Below the pieces are notes generated by a model. That model was not told the DNA's origin, searched no databases, and worked only from the letters and a program-made list of their open reading frames with translations. From a bacterium SCSIO 12827 (GTDB lineage: Bacteria; Pseudomonadota; Alphaproteobacteria; Rhodospirillales; Casp-alpha2), in contig CP073746.1 in NCBI GenBank assembly GCA_024397995.1, positions 2,294,001-2,358,000 of the forward strand: a stretch of 64,000 bases of DNA, written 5' to 3'. Position 1 is the first letter of the stretch. Each line of letters begins with the position of its first letter. The position numbers were made by a program, and so were the translations under genes. This document shows, one piece after another, positions 43,396-51,073 of this stretch.

Positions 43396-43430
43396 GGCCC
43401 AACACTCCCATGACGTACAGGCATCGAATG

Positions 43431-43449
43431 AGTAGGATATTATCCTACT
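43431..43449. promoter_or_regulatory. Second copy of the parD operator palindrome
   Basis: Same 19-bp perfect palindrome as at 42277-42295, shifted by 1154 bp. It lies just upstream (on the reverse strand) of the ATG at 43424 that could start the truncated comC fusion. It could also titrate ParD repressor. Confidence 0.7.
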
Positions 43450-43489
43450 ACATCTTGTAACCGTGAGAAAGCACAGCGCGGCCGGAAAA

Positions 43490-44533
43490 TTAAGCCGCCG
43501 CGCGGGCCTCAAGGTCCGCCAGCAGCTTGTCCGCTACCTCGACGCCCTCGGCATTCGCCTTGGCGCGGTTGGCCCAGCGGTCGACGCCGGGGAGCCAGGC
43601 GCCGTCCTGCTCGGTGATGGCCTGAACCAGGGTGCCGATGCGTTCGATGAAGCGGTTGTCGGCGGTTTCCTCGTCCTCGTGGGCGAAGGCCGAGGGGTCG
43701 ATCAGGATGAAGAACTGGCCGACCTTGGGCGGCTCGCCGTCGGCGGCGAAGAAGCTGGAGGCTTCGAAGCCGTGGTTGGAGCCGGTGAGCGTCGCCGCCA
43801 GGATTTCCACCATCAGCACCAGCGCCGCGCCCTTGGCGTCGCCCATGGGGATCATCATGCCGCCGTCCAGCGCTTCCTTGGCATCCGTGGTCGGATTGCC
43901 GTGCTTGTCCGTCGACCAGCCCTCGGGGATCGGCTCGCCCTTGTTGGCGGCCATCATGATCTTGCCGCGCGCGACCTTGGACAGCGCCAGATCGACCAGG
44001 ATGGGATCGCCCCAGTCCGTGCCGTCGGCGTTGCGGCGCGGGCAGGCGAAGGCGATGGGGTTGGTGCCGTAGAGGGCGCGGTTGCCGTTCCAGGGGGCGA
44101 TGGCCGCCGGGGCGTTGAGGAAGCCCATGGCGATCAGGCCCTTGCGGGCGGCGGCCTCGACCGGGTGGCCGCCGACGCCGCCGTGGTGGGAATTGCCGAT
44201 GGCGAGGCCGACGATGCCCGCTTCCTGGGCCAACGTGATGGCCCGGCCCAGCCCCAGATGAATGGCCGGATAGGCATAGCCGCCGTTGGCGTCGACCCGG
44301 AGTGCCGCCGTCGCCGTCTGTTCCAGGCGGGCGATGGCATGGCCGTTGACCTTGCCCGACTTGGCCTGATCGGCGTAGCTCGGCACCCGCGACAGGCCGT
44401 GGGACGGCACGCCGTCGGCTTCGGCCTGCACCAGGGCGCGGACGACATGGGCCGCGTTGTTTTCCGACACATTCGAATTCAGGAAGACCTTGAAGGCCAG
44501 CTGTTCGAGTTCTTCCAGGGTCTTGATCGCCAT
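43490..44533 (-). CDS. comC: (R)-sulfolactate dehydrogenase-like, Ldh2/malate dehydrogenase family
   Basis: The 347-residue NAD(P)-dependent enzyme belongs to the LDH2/MDH2 family (with ComC, YlbC and ureidoglycolate dehydrogenase). Motifs: DGVPSHGLSRVPSYADQ, which includes the catalytic His, GLAIGNSHHGGVGGHPVE, and TNPIAFACPRR. By context it is the (R)-sulfolactate dehydrogenase: five bases upstream ends the SlcC-like gene, and ComDE precede that. ComC and SlcC together interconvert (S)- and (R)-sulfolactate through sulfopyruvate. The family also holds malate and lactate dehydrogenases, so the substrate rests on neighbours. A nearly identical truncated copy lies immediately downstream. Confidence 0.72.
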   Translation of the reverse strand: MAIKTLEELEQLAFKVFLNSNVSENNAAHVVRALVQAEADGVPSHGLSRVPSYADQAKSGKVNGHAIARLEQTATAALRVDANGGYAYPAIHLGLGRAITLAQEAGIVGLAIGNSHHGGVGGHPVEAAARKGLIAMGFLNAPAAIAPWNGNRALYGTNPIAFACPRRNADGTDWGDPILVDLALSKVARGKIMMAANKGEPIPEGWSTDKHGNPTTDAKEALDGGMMIPMGDAKGAALVLMVEILAATLTGSNHGFEASSFFAADGEPPKVGQFFILIDPSAFAHEDEETADNRFIERIGTLVQAITEQDGAWLPGVDRWANRAKANAEGVEVADKLLADLEARAAA

Positions 44534-44538
44534 CGTGT

Positions 44539-45471
44539 TTAGTTCCCGTTCAGACAGTTGAGCACCGCATCAGCGGTGACGGTGGATACCTTGCCCTCGC
44601 CCTCTTCCGTGCGTGGGCCGACATGGGGCGTGCAATACAGGTTGGGCACGCCGTCGAAGATGTTGGGGGATGTCAGGGGCTCCTCGACGAACACGTCGGT
44701 GAAGCCGCCCCACAGCTTGCCGGATTTCAGCGCGTCGACCAGGGCCTGTTCATCGACGATGCCGCCGCGCGACAGGTTCAACAGCAGGGCGCGGTCCTTC
44801 ATCTTGGCGATGGTGTCCGCGTTGAACAGGCCGCGCGTGTCGTCGGTCAGCGGCACGTGGATGGAGACCGCGTCGCATTTCGGCAGCAGGTCATCCAAGG
44901 TTTCCGCGCGCTCGACCTTGCAGTCGGCCCAGCGCGGATCGTCCTTCTTGACCCAGGGGTCGTAGGCGATGCGGTTCATGCCGTTGCCGCGCGCCCGCCA
45001 GGCGAGCGCCTGGCCGGTCCAGCCCAGGCCGATGATGCCCAGCGTCTTGCCCTGAACTTCGCGGCCCATCAGCTCGATGCGGGGCCACTTGCCGGCCACC
45101 ACGTCCGGCGTCGCCAGGTAGGAGCGGCGGAACATCACGTAGATTGCCCCCATGGCCAGTTCGGCCACGGAATCGGAATTGGCGCCGGTGGCGGGAAATA
45201 CCTTCACGCTCTTTGCGGCGCAGGCGTCCATGTCGATGTTGTCGAGGCCGACGCCGAGCCGTCCGACGCATTCCAGCTTGTCGGCGGCCTCCAGCACGGC
45301 ACCCCGCACCTGGGTCGCGTTGCGCACGATCAGGCCGCGCACGCCGGGCATCAGGGCCGGGATCTTGTCCTGCTCGGCCACCAGGTCCGGCAGATAGGCC
45401 ACGTCATAGCTTTCGGCCAGACGGGCGACCTGGGACTCTTCCATGAACTCGGTGATGAGGATGTCGGCCAT
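44539..45471 (-). CDS. slcC: (S)-sulfolactate dehydrogenase-like D-2-hydroxyacid dehydrogenase
   Basis: The 310-residue NAD-dependent dehydrogenase of the SerA-like family has the Rossmann motif GKTLGIIGLGWTGQALAWRA. Its catalytic residues are an Arg in LLLNLSRGGIVDE-type context, a Glu and a His (CTPHVGPRTEEGEG). Length is that of SlcC (about 309). I chose ATG 45471 (MADILITEF) over a longer frame with an Ala-rich leader. It sits between comE upstream and comC 5 bases downstream, the set used for (S)-sulfolactate oxidation to sulfopyruvate. A phosphoglycerate or other 2-hydroxyacid dehydrogenase is the alternative. Confidence 0.72.
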   Translation of the reverse strand: MADILITEFMEESQVARLAESYDVAYLPDLVAEQDKIPALMPGVRGLIVRNATQVRGAVLEAADKLECVGRLGVGLDNIDMDACAAKSVKVFPATGANSDSVAELAMGAIYVMFRRSYLATPDVVAGKWPRIELMGREVQGKTLGIIGLGWTGQALAWRARGNGMNRIAYDPWVKKDDPRWADCKVERAETLDDLLPKCDAVSIHVPLTDDTRGLFNADTIAKMKDRALLLNLSRGGIVDEQALVDALKSGKLWGGFTDVFVEEPLTSPNIFDGVPNLYCTPHVGPRTEEGEGKVSTVTADAVLNCLNGN

Positions 45472-45495
45472 GCTGTTGAATACTCCGGCGGCTGC

Positions 45496-45565
45496 GGCGG
45501 CCGGGCGGCCGCCAGTGAAAAGCCGGGAGACCTTAACGGTCCCCGAAGGACCCGCCAAGGGCGGG
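45496..45565 (-). terminator. Two GC-rich hairpins between comE and slcC
   Basis: CCCGCC-AAG-GGCGGG at 45551-45565 and GGCGGCCG/CGGCCGCC at 45496-45513 form stems of 6 and about 7 bp in the 157-base gap. No T-run follows. They may reduce, rather than end, read-through into slcC-comC. Confidence 0.3.
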
Positions 45566-45628
45566 CGCGCGGCAATGGATGCCGACGCGCCCCGCCCCTG
45601 GCCGGGAGGACGCCGTGCTTAAGGAACT

Positions 45629-46198
45629 CTAAGCGTTGGCCGCTTCAAGCGCCTTCATGAAACGGTCGCGGATCACGACCTGGTCCATGGTGATGTTGGG
45701 AACCGGGATGTTGCCCGATTCACATTTGCAGACAATGACCGTCTGTTTCTTCGACGCGATGGCGTCCTTCATGACCTGGGCCGTGTCCTCGGCCTTGCAC
45801 TCGATCACGTTGTCGCAACCGCAGGCCTCGGCGACCTTGGTCAGCGAGGTCTTCTTGCCGGCATAGGTCGGCTGATCGCCGGTCGAACCATAACTGCCGT
45901 TGTCGATGATCAGCAGGATAAAGTTGTCGGCCACGTTGTTGCCGATGGTCGGCAGGGTGCCCAGGTTGGTCAGGACCGAGCCGTCACCGTCGATGGCGAT
46001 GATGGTCTGCTTCTGCGCCAGCGCCAATCCTAAGCCGATGGACGACGACAGGCCCATGGTGCCGAGCATGTAGAAGTTGGTCGGCTGATCGTCCAGCAGG
46101 TGGAGTTCCTGGCTGGGCAGGCCGATGTTGCAGACCACGAACTGATCGGAAATGACCGGGATCAGGCTTTTCAGAACTTCGGAGCGGATCATGGTCAT
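45629..46198 (-). CDS. comE: Sulfopyruvate decarboxylase, beta (ThDP-binding) subunit
   Basis: The 189-residue protein is the pyrophosphate-binding half of a split thiamine-diphosphate decarboxylase. The ThDP/Mg motif is visible as IDGDGSVLTNLG to LLIIDNGSYGST (Gly-Asp-Gly to Asn). GTMGLSSSIGLGLALAQ is also typical. With ComD it converts sulfopyruvate to sulfoacetaldehyde and CO2. Start is ATG 46198, overlapping the comD stop in an ATGA arrangement, so the two subunits are translationally coupled. Phosphonopyruvate decarboxylases are close relatives, but the dehydrogenases downstream favour sulfopyruvate. Confidence 0.8.
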   Translation of the reverse strand: MTMIRSEVLKSLIPVISDQFVVCNIGLPSQELHLLDDQPTNFYMLGTMGLSSSIGLGLALAQKQTIIAIDGDGSVLTNLGTLPTIGNNVADNFILLIIDNGSYGSTGDQPTYAGKKTSLTKVAEACGCDNVIECKAEDTAQVMKDAIASKKQTVIVCKCESGNIPVPNITMDQVVIRDRFMKALEAANA

Positions 46199-46692
46199 TC
46201 CCCTTTCCAGAAGGTGGCGTCGGTCAGAATGGCCACCGGCTTGTTGCACATGAAGGTGTACTTGAGAATCTTGTCGAGCTCGCCCGCGTCTTCCCGCTTG
46301 TGGAAGTGGTAGGTCGGGATCAGCATCTGGTTCAACAGGGCCTTGGTGTGCAGGGCCATTTCAACCTGGCAGGCCACCGGCTCGCCCAGCTCGCCGCGGT
46401 AGCTGATCAGCATGGGCAGCGGGATGTGGTAGAACTGGATCAGCGTCGCCAGGGAATTGAGCGTCACGCCGAGCGCCGTGTTCTGCATGATGATGGCCGA
46501 CCGCTTGCCGCCCATGAAGGCACCGGCGCAGAGGCCCATGCCTTCGTCTTCCTTGTTGCACGGCACGTGCATGATGCTGGGGTGGTTTTCGGCTTCTTCG
46601 ATCACGCCGCCGAGTTGCTTACACGGAACAGTGGTGATGAACTCGATGTTGTTGTTCACCATGTCCGTGACGATCTGTTTATGAATCGACAA
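46195..46692 (-). CDS. comD: Sulfopyruvate decarboxylase, alpha subunit
   Basis: The 165-residue protein is the pyrimidine-binding half of the split ThDP enzyme. It has FITTVPCKQLGGVIEE, then VPCNKEDEGMGLCAGAFMGGKRS, with the Glu expected to activate ThDP, and IIMQNTALGVTLNSLATLIQFY. It opens the reverse-strand sulfolactate operon comD-comE-slcC-comC and is divergent from a GntR-type regulator. Coupling to comE is by a 4-base overlap. Confidence 0.8.
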   Translation of the reverse strand: MSIHKQIVTDMVNNNIEFITTVPCKQLGGVIEEAENHPSIMHVPCNKEDEGMGLCAGAFMGGKRSAIIMQNTALGVTLNSLATLIQFYHIPLPMLISYRGELGEPVACQVEMALHTKALLNQMLIPTYHFHKREDAGELDKILKYTFMCNKPVAILTDATFWKGE

Positions 46693-46913
46693 GACTTGTC
46701 CTCCGGGTCCAGGTTCCGCGCAAAACGCTGACCCCTGCCGCCGCCGCAGACGGATGCCTGAGACGAGGTCGGGGTGGCGGCCTTGCGCCGAACGGTATGG
46801 GTTCAGGGTGCGCCCTGGGTTTCCTCAAATGCTTAACGTGCGGGCTGGGATTGACGCTCCCTTTGTTGTTCGCCCGTACCCGCAATAGTCCTTGGCTCTT
46901 GCCCCCGTCAAGC

Positions 46914-46940
46914 AAGTCTTATAACTCTTATAGAAGACTT
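46914..46940. promoter_or_regulatory. Inverted-repeat operator upstream of the GntR gene
   Basis: AAGTCTT (46914-46920) and AAGACTT (46934-46940) form an inverted repeat around an AT-rich core that itself has ATAA/TTAT dyad symmetry. It is centred 41 bases before the GntR start in the divergent comD/gntR region, a good place for binding by the regulator. Confidence 0.55.
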
Positions 46941-46967
46941 TGCGTTTTTTTGACGAAAGGACCGCGA

Positions 46968-47711
46968 ATGCCTGAAACCTGGGGGGACCGCCCCCGTTCC
47001 GGCGATGGGCCGCTGTACCGGCAGGTCCGCGAAGCCCTGCTGCGCGAGATCGCCCAGGGCCGCCATCCGGTAACCGAGCCCCTGCCGTCCGAACAGAAAC
47101 TGGCCGCCCGCTTCGGCGTCGCCCAGGGCACGGTGCGCCGCGCACTCGACGAAATGGCGCGGGAGAATCTGGTGATCCGTCATCAGGGGCGCGGCACCTT
47201 CGTCCATGCCCATGGCCCGGATCGCGACCGCTTCCACTTCTTCCACCTGCTGGCGGCGGATGGGGAGCGGCGCCTGCCGACCTCGCGGGTGCTGTCGATG
47301 ACGCAGCGGCGGGTGACGCAGACCGAGGCCCTGGCCCTCCGGCTCTCCCCCCAGGCGCGGGTGGTTGAGATCAAGCGCGTGCGCGACCTGATGGCGCGGC
47401 GGGCGATCCTGGAACTGATCATCCTGCCCGACGACCTGTTCCCCGGCCTCGGCGACCTGAACAAGACGCAGCTGCCCAACACGCTCTATCAGCTTTATCA
47501 GGACCGCTTCGCCGTGATCGTCCATCGCGCGGTCGAAAAGATCACCGCCGAGGCCGCCGGCCCCGACGACGTGACCCATCTGGGCCTGGACCGGGGCGCG
47601 CCGCTGCTGCGCATCGAGCGCATCGCGCAGACCCTCGACGGCACGCCGGTGGAACTGCGCATCTCGCGCTGCGACACCACGCACCTGGCCTATTTCAGTG
47701 ATTTGCTGTGA
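46968..47711 (+). CDS. GntR-family (HutC/UTRA) transcriptional regulator
   Basis: The 247-residue regulator has an N-terminal winged helix (about 12-80: LYRQVREALLREIAQG, LPSEQKLAARFGVAQGTVRRALDEM, IRHQGRGTFV). A C-terminal UTRA ligand domain (about 95-240) follows, with typical late segments such as LLRIERIAQTLDGTPVELR. I chose ATG 46968, where the family sequence begins, with AAAGGA upstream. It is divergent from comD and likely controls the sulfolactate genes, with sulfolactate or a related sulfonate as inducer by inference. Confidence 0.85.
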   Translation: MPETWGDRPRSGDGPLYRQVREALLREIAQGRHPVTEPLPSEQKLAARFGVAQGTVRRALDEMARENLVIRHQGRGTFVHAHGPDRDRFHFFHLLAADGERRLPTSRVLSMTQRRVTQTEALALRLSPQARVVEIKRVRDLMARRAILELIILPDDLFPGLGDLNKTQLPNTLYQLYQDRFAVIVHRAVEKITAEAAGPDDVTHLGLDRGAPLLRIERIAQTLDGTPVELRISRCDTTHLAYFSDLL

Positions 47712-47720
47712 GAGCCCGGA

Positions 47721-48152
47721 CTAGGTGCGCCAATTGCTCATGGAGCCGTAGGTGTTCAGGCCCCGACCGTGTTCCAGGACATGGCGCAGGCGCTTCACCG
47801 TGACGCCGTAGACCGCCCGCAACAAGGGGTCCATCGCCGCCGCGCGATCCTCGAATTCCTGTCGCGGCAACACACTGACCGTCGTGTCTTCCAAGGCGAT
47901 CACCGATGCGGACCGTGTATGCGCGTCGATCAGGGAAAGCTCGCCGACGACATCGCCCTTGCCGAGCACGGCGATGGTCTTTGGCGAACAGGTCCGCATG
48001 CCTTTGCGGATTTCAACGCGCCCGCTCAAGATCAGATAAGCCTCGTCGCCAGGATCGCCTTCGCAGATGATCTCGTCTCCGGCGAAAAAGCTACGATGGT
48101 TTTTTTTGAGGGGCGCATGGGTGTCGGGCCCGAAGGCTGGCTGAGGGGTCAT
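47721..48152 (-). CDS. Single-domain cyclic-nucleotide-binding protein
   Basis: The 143-residue protein is a lone cNMP-binding domain (about 20-130) without a helix-turn-helix. Key features: AGDEIICEGDPGDEAYLILSG (beta roll) and VVGELSLIDAHTRSASVIA (phosphate-binding cassette with Gly-Glu and the Arg that contacts the cyclic phosphate). The intact Arg suggests real ligand binding. It could sense cAMP or cGMP from the cyclases in this window and act on a partner protein. It is convergent with the GntR gene, whose stop is only 10 bases away. Confidence 0.82.
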   Translation of the reverse strand: MTPQPAFGPDTHAPLKKNHRSFFAGDEIICEGDPGDEAYLILSGRVEIRKGMRTCSPKTIAVLGKGDVVGELSLIDAHTRSASVIALEDTTVSVLPRQEFEDRAAAMDPLLRAVYGVTVKRLRHVLEHGRGLNTYGSMSNWRT

Positions 48153-48374
48153 CGTATTCTCTGTTTTTTACGCGTCGCCCGACGCGCGGGGGCGTTTGTG
48201 ATTTCAGGCCGAAGCCACTGTGAACCAGGCTGATGCCTGGCCATTCCCCTCGTACCGATGCACGCCATCCACCACAGTGATAAGAATCACTTTCCCCACC
48301 CAGCCAGAAGTATGGGGGCAGGCCTAAGAACGTGAAAACGTCGGCCTGCTAGGGGCCGTACGCGGCCTCTTGGG

Positions 48375-48938
48375 CTATTCCGCCGCCTGGAGCTTTTCGT
48401 TGTAGGTTTCGAACAAGGCCATGTTGCGCGGCACGTCGTAGGGACGCTCGGTCAGGTTCTGCGCTTCCCACTCGCTGCGCGGCTCCTCGAAGAAATTGCC
48501 GCCGTAGACGTGCAGGGCACCGGTCAGGCGATCGAGCGGATTCGTCACGGAATGGACGATGTCCTTGCCCAGCGGCGCCACATCGCCGGGACGCATGGCC
48601 TTGGCCCCGGCGGCTTCGATGCGGGTATGGCCAGGCTCGCCGTCGACCTTTTTCCAGAACACGTTATCCTCGGCCCCGGTGTACAGGCCGATGACCGCCC
48701 ACATGTTGTGATTGTGCGGCAGCAGGGTCATGTAGGGGCCCCAGACGAGATTGAGGATCGTCAGTTCATCGGACACATAAATCTTGTCAGGGCCCGCCTT
48801 GGTCGGCTCACCCAGGCCGCGCAGCAGATCCGCCGGGTCGCTGCAGGCACGCTCGACCAGTTCCTTCACCGCGATGTGGCTATCGGTCTCGCGGATGGCC
48901 TCGAGACAATCCTGAGTGAAACGGTCACGGTCGAACAT
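48375..48938 (-). CDS. Cupin-fold metalloprotein (COG5553, cysteine-dioxygenase-like)
   Basis: The 187-residue double-stranded beta-helix protein has LNLVWGPYMTLLPHNHNMWAV, whose two His fit the first cupin metal motif, and IGLYTGAEDNVFWKK. A later GDVAPLGKDIVHSVTN gives a third His. It matches predicted metal-dependent cupins related to cysteine dioxygenase. In the sulfonate setting a thiol or sulfinate oxygenase would make sense, but there is no direct evidence. It is a single gene with 222 bases downstream holding no other gene. Confidence 0.65.
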   Translation of the reverse strand: MFDRDRFTQDCLEAIRETDSHIAVKELVERACSDPADLLRGLGEPTKAGPDKIYVSDELTILNLVWGPYMTLLPHNHNMWAVIGLYTGAEDNVFWKKVDGEPGHTRIEAAGAKAMRPGDVAPLGKDIVHSVTNPLDRLTGALHVYGGNFFEEPRSEWEAQNLTERPYDVPRNMALFETYNEKLQAAE

Positions 48939-49738
48939 GGCGTGGGCTCCTGGGCGGTTAAGGGGTGTTCTTCCGGCGGGCGATTCTCCGCCAATATTGT
49001 GTACATTTCAGCTACCATCCCGCCCCCTTCGGGGCAAGCCTGATTGACGCATTAGACGTCGCCAATGGCGCGAACCCGCCGAATTTTCGCCGCGCACAGT
49101 GTGCGTATTTTTAATCCCTCCCTTGGATTCCCGCCACTAAGGCGCGCGAGATATCCACATTTGCCGCCGGTTGCCATTATTCGCCCTTTTTCACCTTCGC
49201 ACCGGCCGCACACGGGATTCCGCCCTTTCCCGCGCCGAAATCCGCTCGGGCCTGTGAAGGAATGTAAAGCCGATCCCCTCAGCCGCCGCGCACCCGTGAA
49301 CTTGCCGAGGAATTTCACCAACATGTGAAATCAAACCGGTCCGACGGTGGCGGCGACGGACGAACATGCCATTTTCACAATGCGAAAGGCGCGGTCAGCA
49401 AGGCGTTGGCGGCAATTCGGCTCCACGTCATTTCAATGCCCCTTGGCCGGCCGGCCGATTTTCCTGCGGCCGTTCCAGGCAATCCGGCATTGCGGAACCG
49501 GTCATGGGGTGGCACCTCATTCCCGCACGTCCGCCCCTTCACACCGGAGGCCGCGCAATCAACGCGCCCTGCCGCGCCTGACGCCTGACTCCGGCTCGAC
49601 AAGCCTGCACTTGGCAAAAAGGCGCAAAACCAACATCTATCCCCAAAGTTATCCACAGCACCGCGCGCTTGACCCATATCAACGCGCCCGGGCCGCGCCG
49701 CCGCTAACCTGCCCCATCAGCGAGGTGGAGGGATACAT
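48939..49738. other. 800-base gene-free region with palindromes
   Basis: No ORF here has a recognisable domain or good ribosome site; the short frames on both strands lack family character. It holds a perfect ATTTCAC/GTGAAAT inverted repeat at 49312-49331, a perfect DnaA-box sequence TTATCCACA at 49649-49657, and a one-mismatch copy at 49151-49159. It also contains the promoters of the cupin gene and the hemerythrin gene. It could host a small RNA. Confidence 0.5.
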
Positions 49739-50320
49739 ATGTCCGACGTCATCTGGAAACTGCGCGACGACCATAAGAAACTTGCCTGTTTGATGGACCT
49801 GATCGCCCGCGAGTTGTGGGTTTTTGACGCCGGTGAGCTGCCCGACTACGACCTTGTCAGCAATATTCTGGACTACACCCAGAACTATCCGGACCTCTAC
49901 CATCATCCCGTCGAAGACCTTGTCCTGGCGAAACTGCGCCTGCGCGATCCCGACGCCGCGGCGAGCGTCGGCGAACTGGATAAGGAACATGAGAAATTGG
50001 GCGCCTTGACGCGCCGCTTCGCGGCCGCCCTGCATAACGTCATGCAGGATGCGGAACTGCCGCGCGACTGGTTCGTCGACGTCGCAGGCGACTATTTGAG
50101 TTTCCAACGCCGCCACATGCAGATGGAGGAAGTGGTGTTCTTCCCGCTGGCCCTGCGGGCCCTGACCGACCCGGACTGGCAGGAAATCCGGGACGCCATC
50201 ACCCTGCCCGGCGATCCCCTGTTCGGCGACGGCGAGGGACAGGCGAAATACGATCGCCTGCATCAGGAAATCCTGAAATGGGGGAAACCTCAGGACGTGA
50301 CCGCCTTCGCCCGGCCGTGA
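49739..50320 (+). CDS. Hemerythrin-like (HHE) di-iron protein
   Basis: The 193-residue four-helix protein has the HHE pattern: LRDDHKKLACLMDLI, YHHPVEDLVLAKL, LDKEHEKLGALTRR and QRRHMQMEEVVFFP. These give the His and Glu/Asp ligands of a di-iron site. Such proteins bind or sense oxygen or nitric oxide, or repair iron sulfur centres. A purine-rich ribosome site (GAGGTGGAGGG) precedes the ATG. It is convergent with the SDR gene, 7 bases apart. Its physiological role is not defined. Confidence 0.8.
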   Translation: MSDVIWKLRDDHKKLACLMDLIARELWVFDAGELPDYDLVSNILDYTQNYPDLYHHPVEDLVLAKLRLRDPDAAASVGELDKEHEKLGALTRRFAAALHNVMQDAELPRDWFVDVAGDYLSFQRRHMQMEEVVFFPLALRALTDPDWQEIRDAITLPGDPLFGDGEGQAKYDRLHQEILKWGKPQDVTAFARP

Positions 50321-50327
50321 CGGCCGC

Positions 50328-51062
50328 CTAGCGCCCGCCGGCGACGTTCAGGACCGTGCCGGTGACATAACCGGCAGCGTCCGTGCACAGCCAATAAGCA
50401 CCCTCGGCGATTTCCCGTACCTCGCCGATGCGGCCCATGGGAATGTCCGACTTCAGCGCGATTTCGAAGCTTGCCGCGATGCCGCCGTCCACCGCCATAT
50501 CCGTCAGCACGTAGCCAGGGGCAACGGCATTAACACGGATGCCTTCCGCCGCGACCTCGCGGGCGAGGCCGTTGGTGAACACGTCGATCGCCCCCTTGAG
50601 CGCCGCATAATCCGCCCACTGCCCGGCTCCGCCCTTCTTGGTCGCGGTCGAAGACAGATTAACGATCACCCCGCCACGGCCGCCCGTGGCGGTCGACATG
50701 CGCTTGACCGCCTCGCGGCAGAACAGCACGGGGCCGATGAAGTTGATCCGGGTGACCTCTTCCAGGGTTGCCCGCGTGACCTCGACCGCCCGGCGGCGCG
50801 GCCCGGACACGCCCGCGTTGTTGATCAGCGCGTCGATCACCACACCTTCCCCATCCAATTGTTCGAACAGGGCCAGGATGTCGTCCTCGCTGCCGGAATC
50901 ACAGCGGATCGCCCGAGCACCTGCTTCCGTCGCGACCTTATGTGCCGCCGCCGCACTGGAGACGAAGGTGAAGATGACCTTCCAGCCCCGTTCGGCGAAC
51001 AGCCGCACCATGGCCTCGCCAATGCCGCGGCTGCCGCCGGTGATGAGGACGGTCTTCGCCAC
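50328..51062 (-). CDS. Short-chain dehydrogenase/reductase
   Basis: The 244-residue classical SDR has the cofactor motif TVLITGGSRGIGEAMVRLFAERG, NNAG (INNAGVSGPRR), catalytic Ser in NLSSTATKKGG and Tyr-x-x-x-Lys in YAALKGAIDVF. GTG at 51062 is the start, with AGGAGG seven bases before it. The longer frame overlaps the aldehyde dehydrogenase and is a shadow. It follows that gene by 11 bases, so the two are co-transcribed. An SDR reduces sulfoacetaldehyde to isethionate in some bacteria (IsfD), one possibility among many. Confidence 0.82.
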   Translation of the reverse strand: MAKTVLITGGSRGIGEAMVRLFAERGWKVIFTFVSSAAAAHKVATEAGARAIRCDSGSEDDILALFEQLDGEGVVIDALINNAGVSGPRRRAVEVTRATLEEVTRINFIGPVLFCREAVKRMSTATGGRGGVIVNLSSTATKKGGAGQWADYAALKGAIDVFTNGLAREVAAEGIRVNAVAPGYVLTDMAVDGGIAASFEIALKSDIPMGRIGEVREIAEGAYWLCTDAAGYVTGTVLNVAGGR

Positions 51063-51073
51063 CACTTTGCCTC

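Larger units (their letters stand above)
43329..44482. repeat. Tandem duplication unit 2 (1154 bp)
   Basis: Second unit of the tandem duplication. It contains the parD fragment, a copy of the operator, and all of comC except the extreme N-terminal codons, which lie just beyond 44482. See unit 1 for the match and the junction. Confidence 0.93.

Noticed and set aside
42175-44482. Duplication as a transposon or insertion sequence
   Set aside because: No transposase, no terminal inverted repeats, and the units are direct copies of local genes.
42309-44542. Two forward-strand frames of about 350 codons over the comC copies
   Set aside because: Antisense to comC and duplicated with it; Gly/Val/Asp-rich shadows without motifs.
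49052-49328. Overlapping frames of 87-90 codons on both strands in the gene-free region
   Set aside because: No domain, poor ribosome sites, and random-looking composition.
49649-49657. DnaA box as sign of a replication origin
   Set aside because: Only one perfect and one imperfect box, no AT-rich unwinding element or dnaA, hemE or parAB genes nearby.
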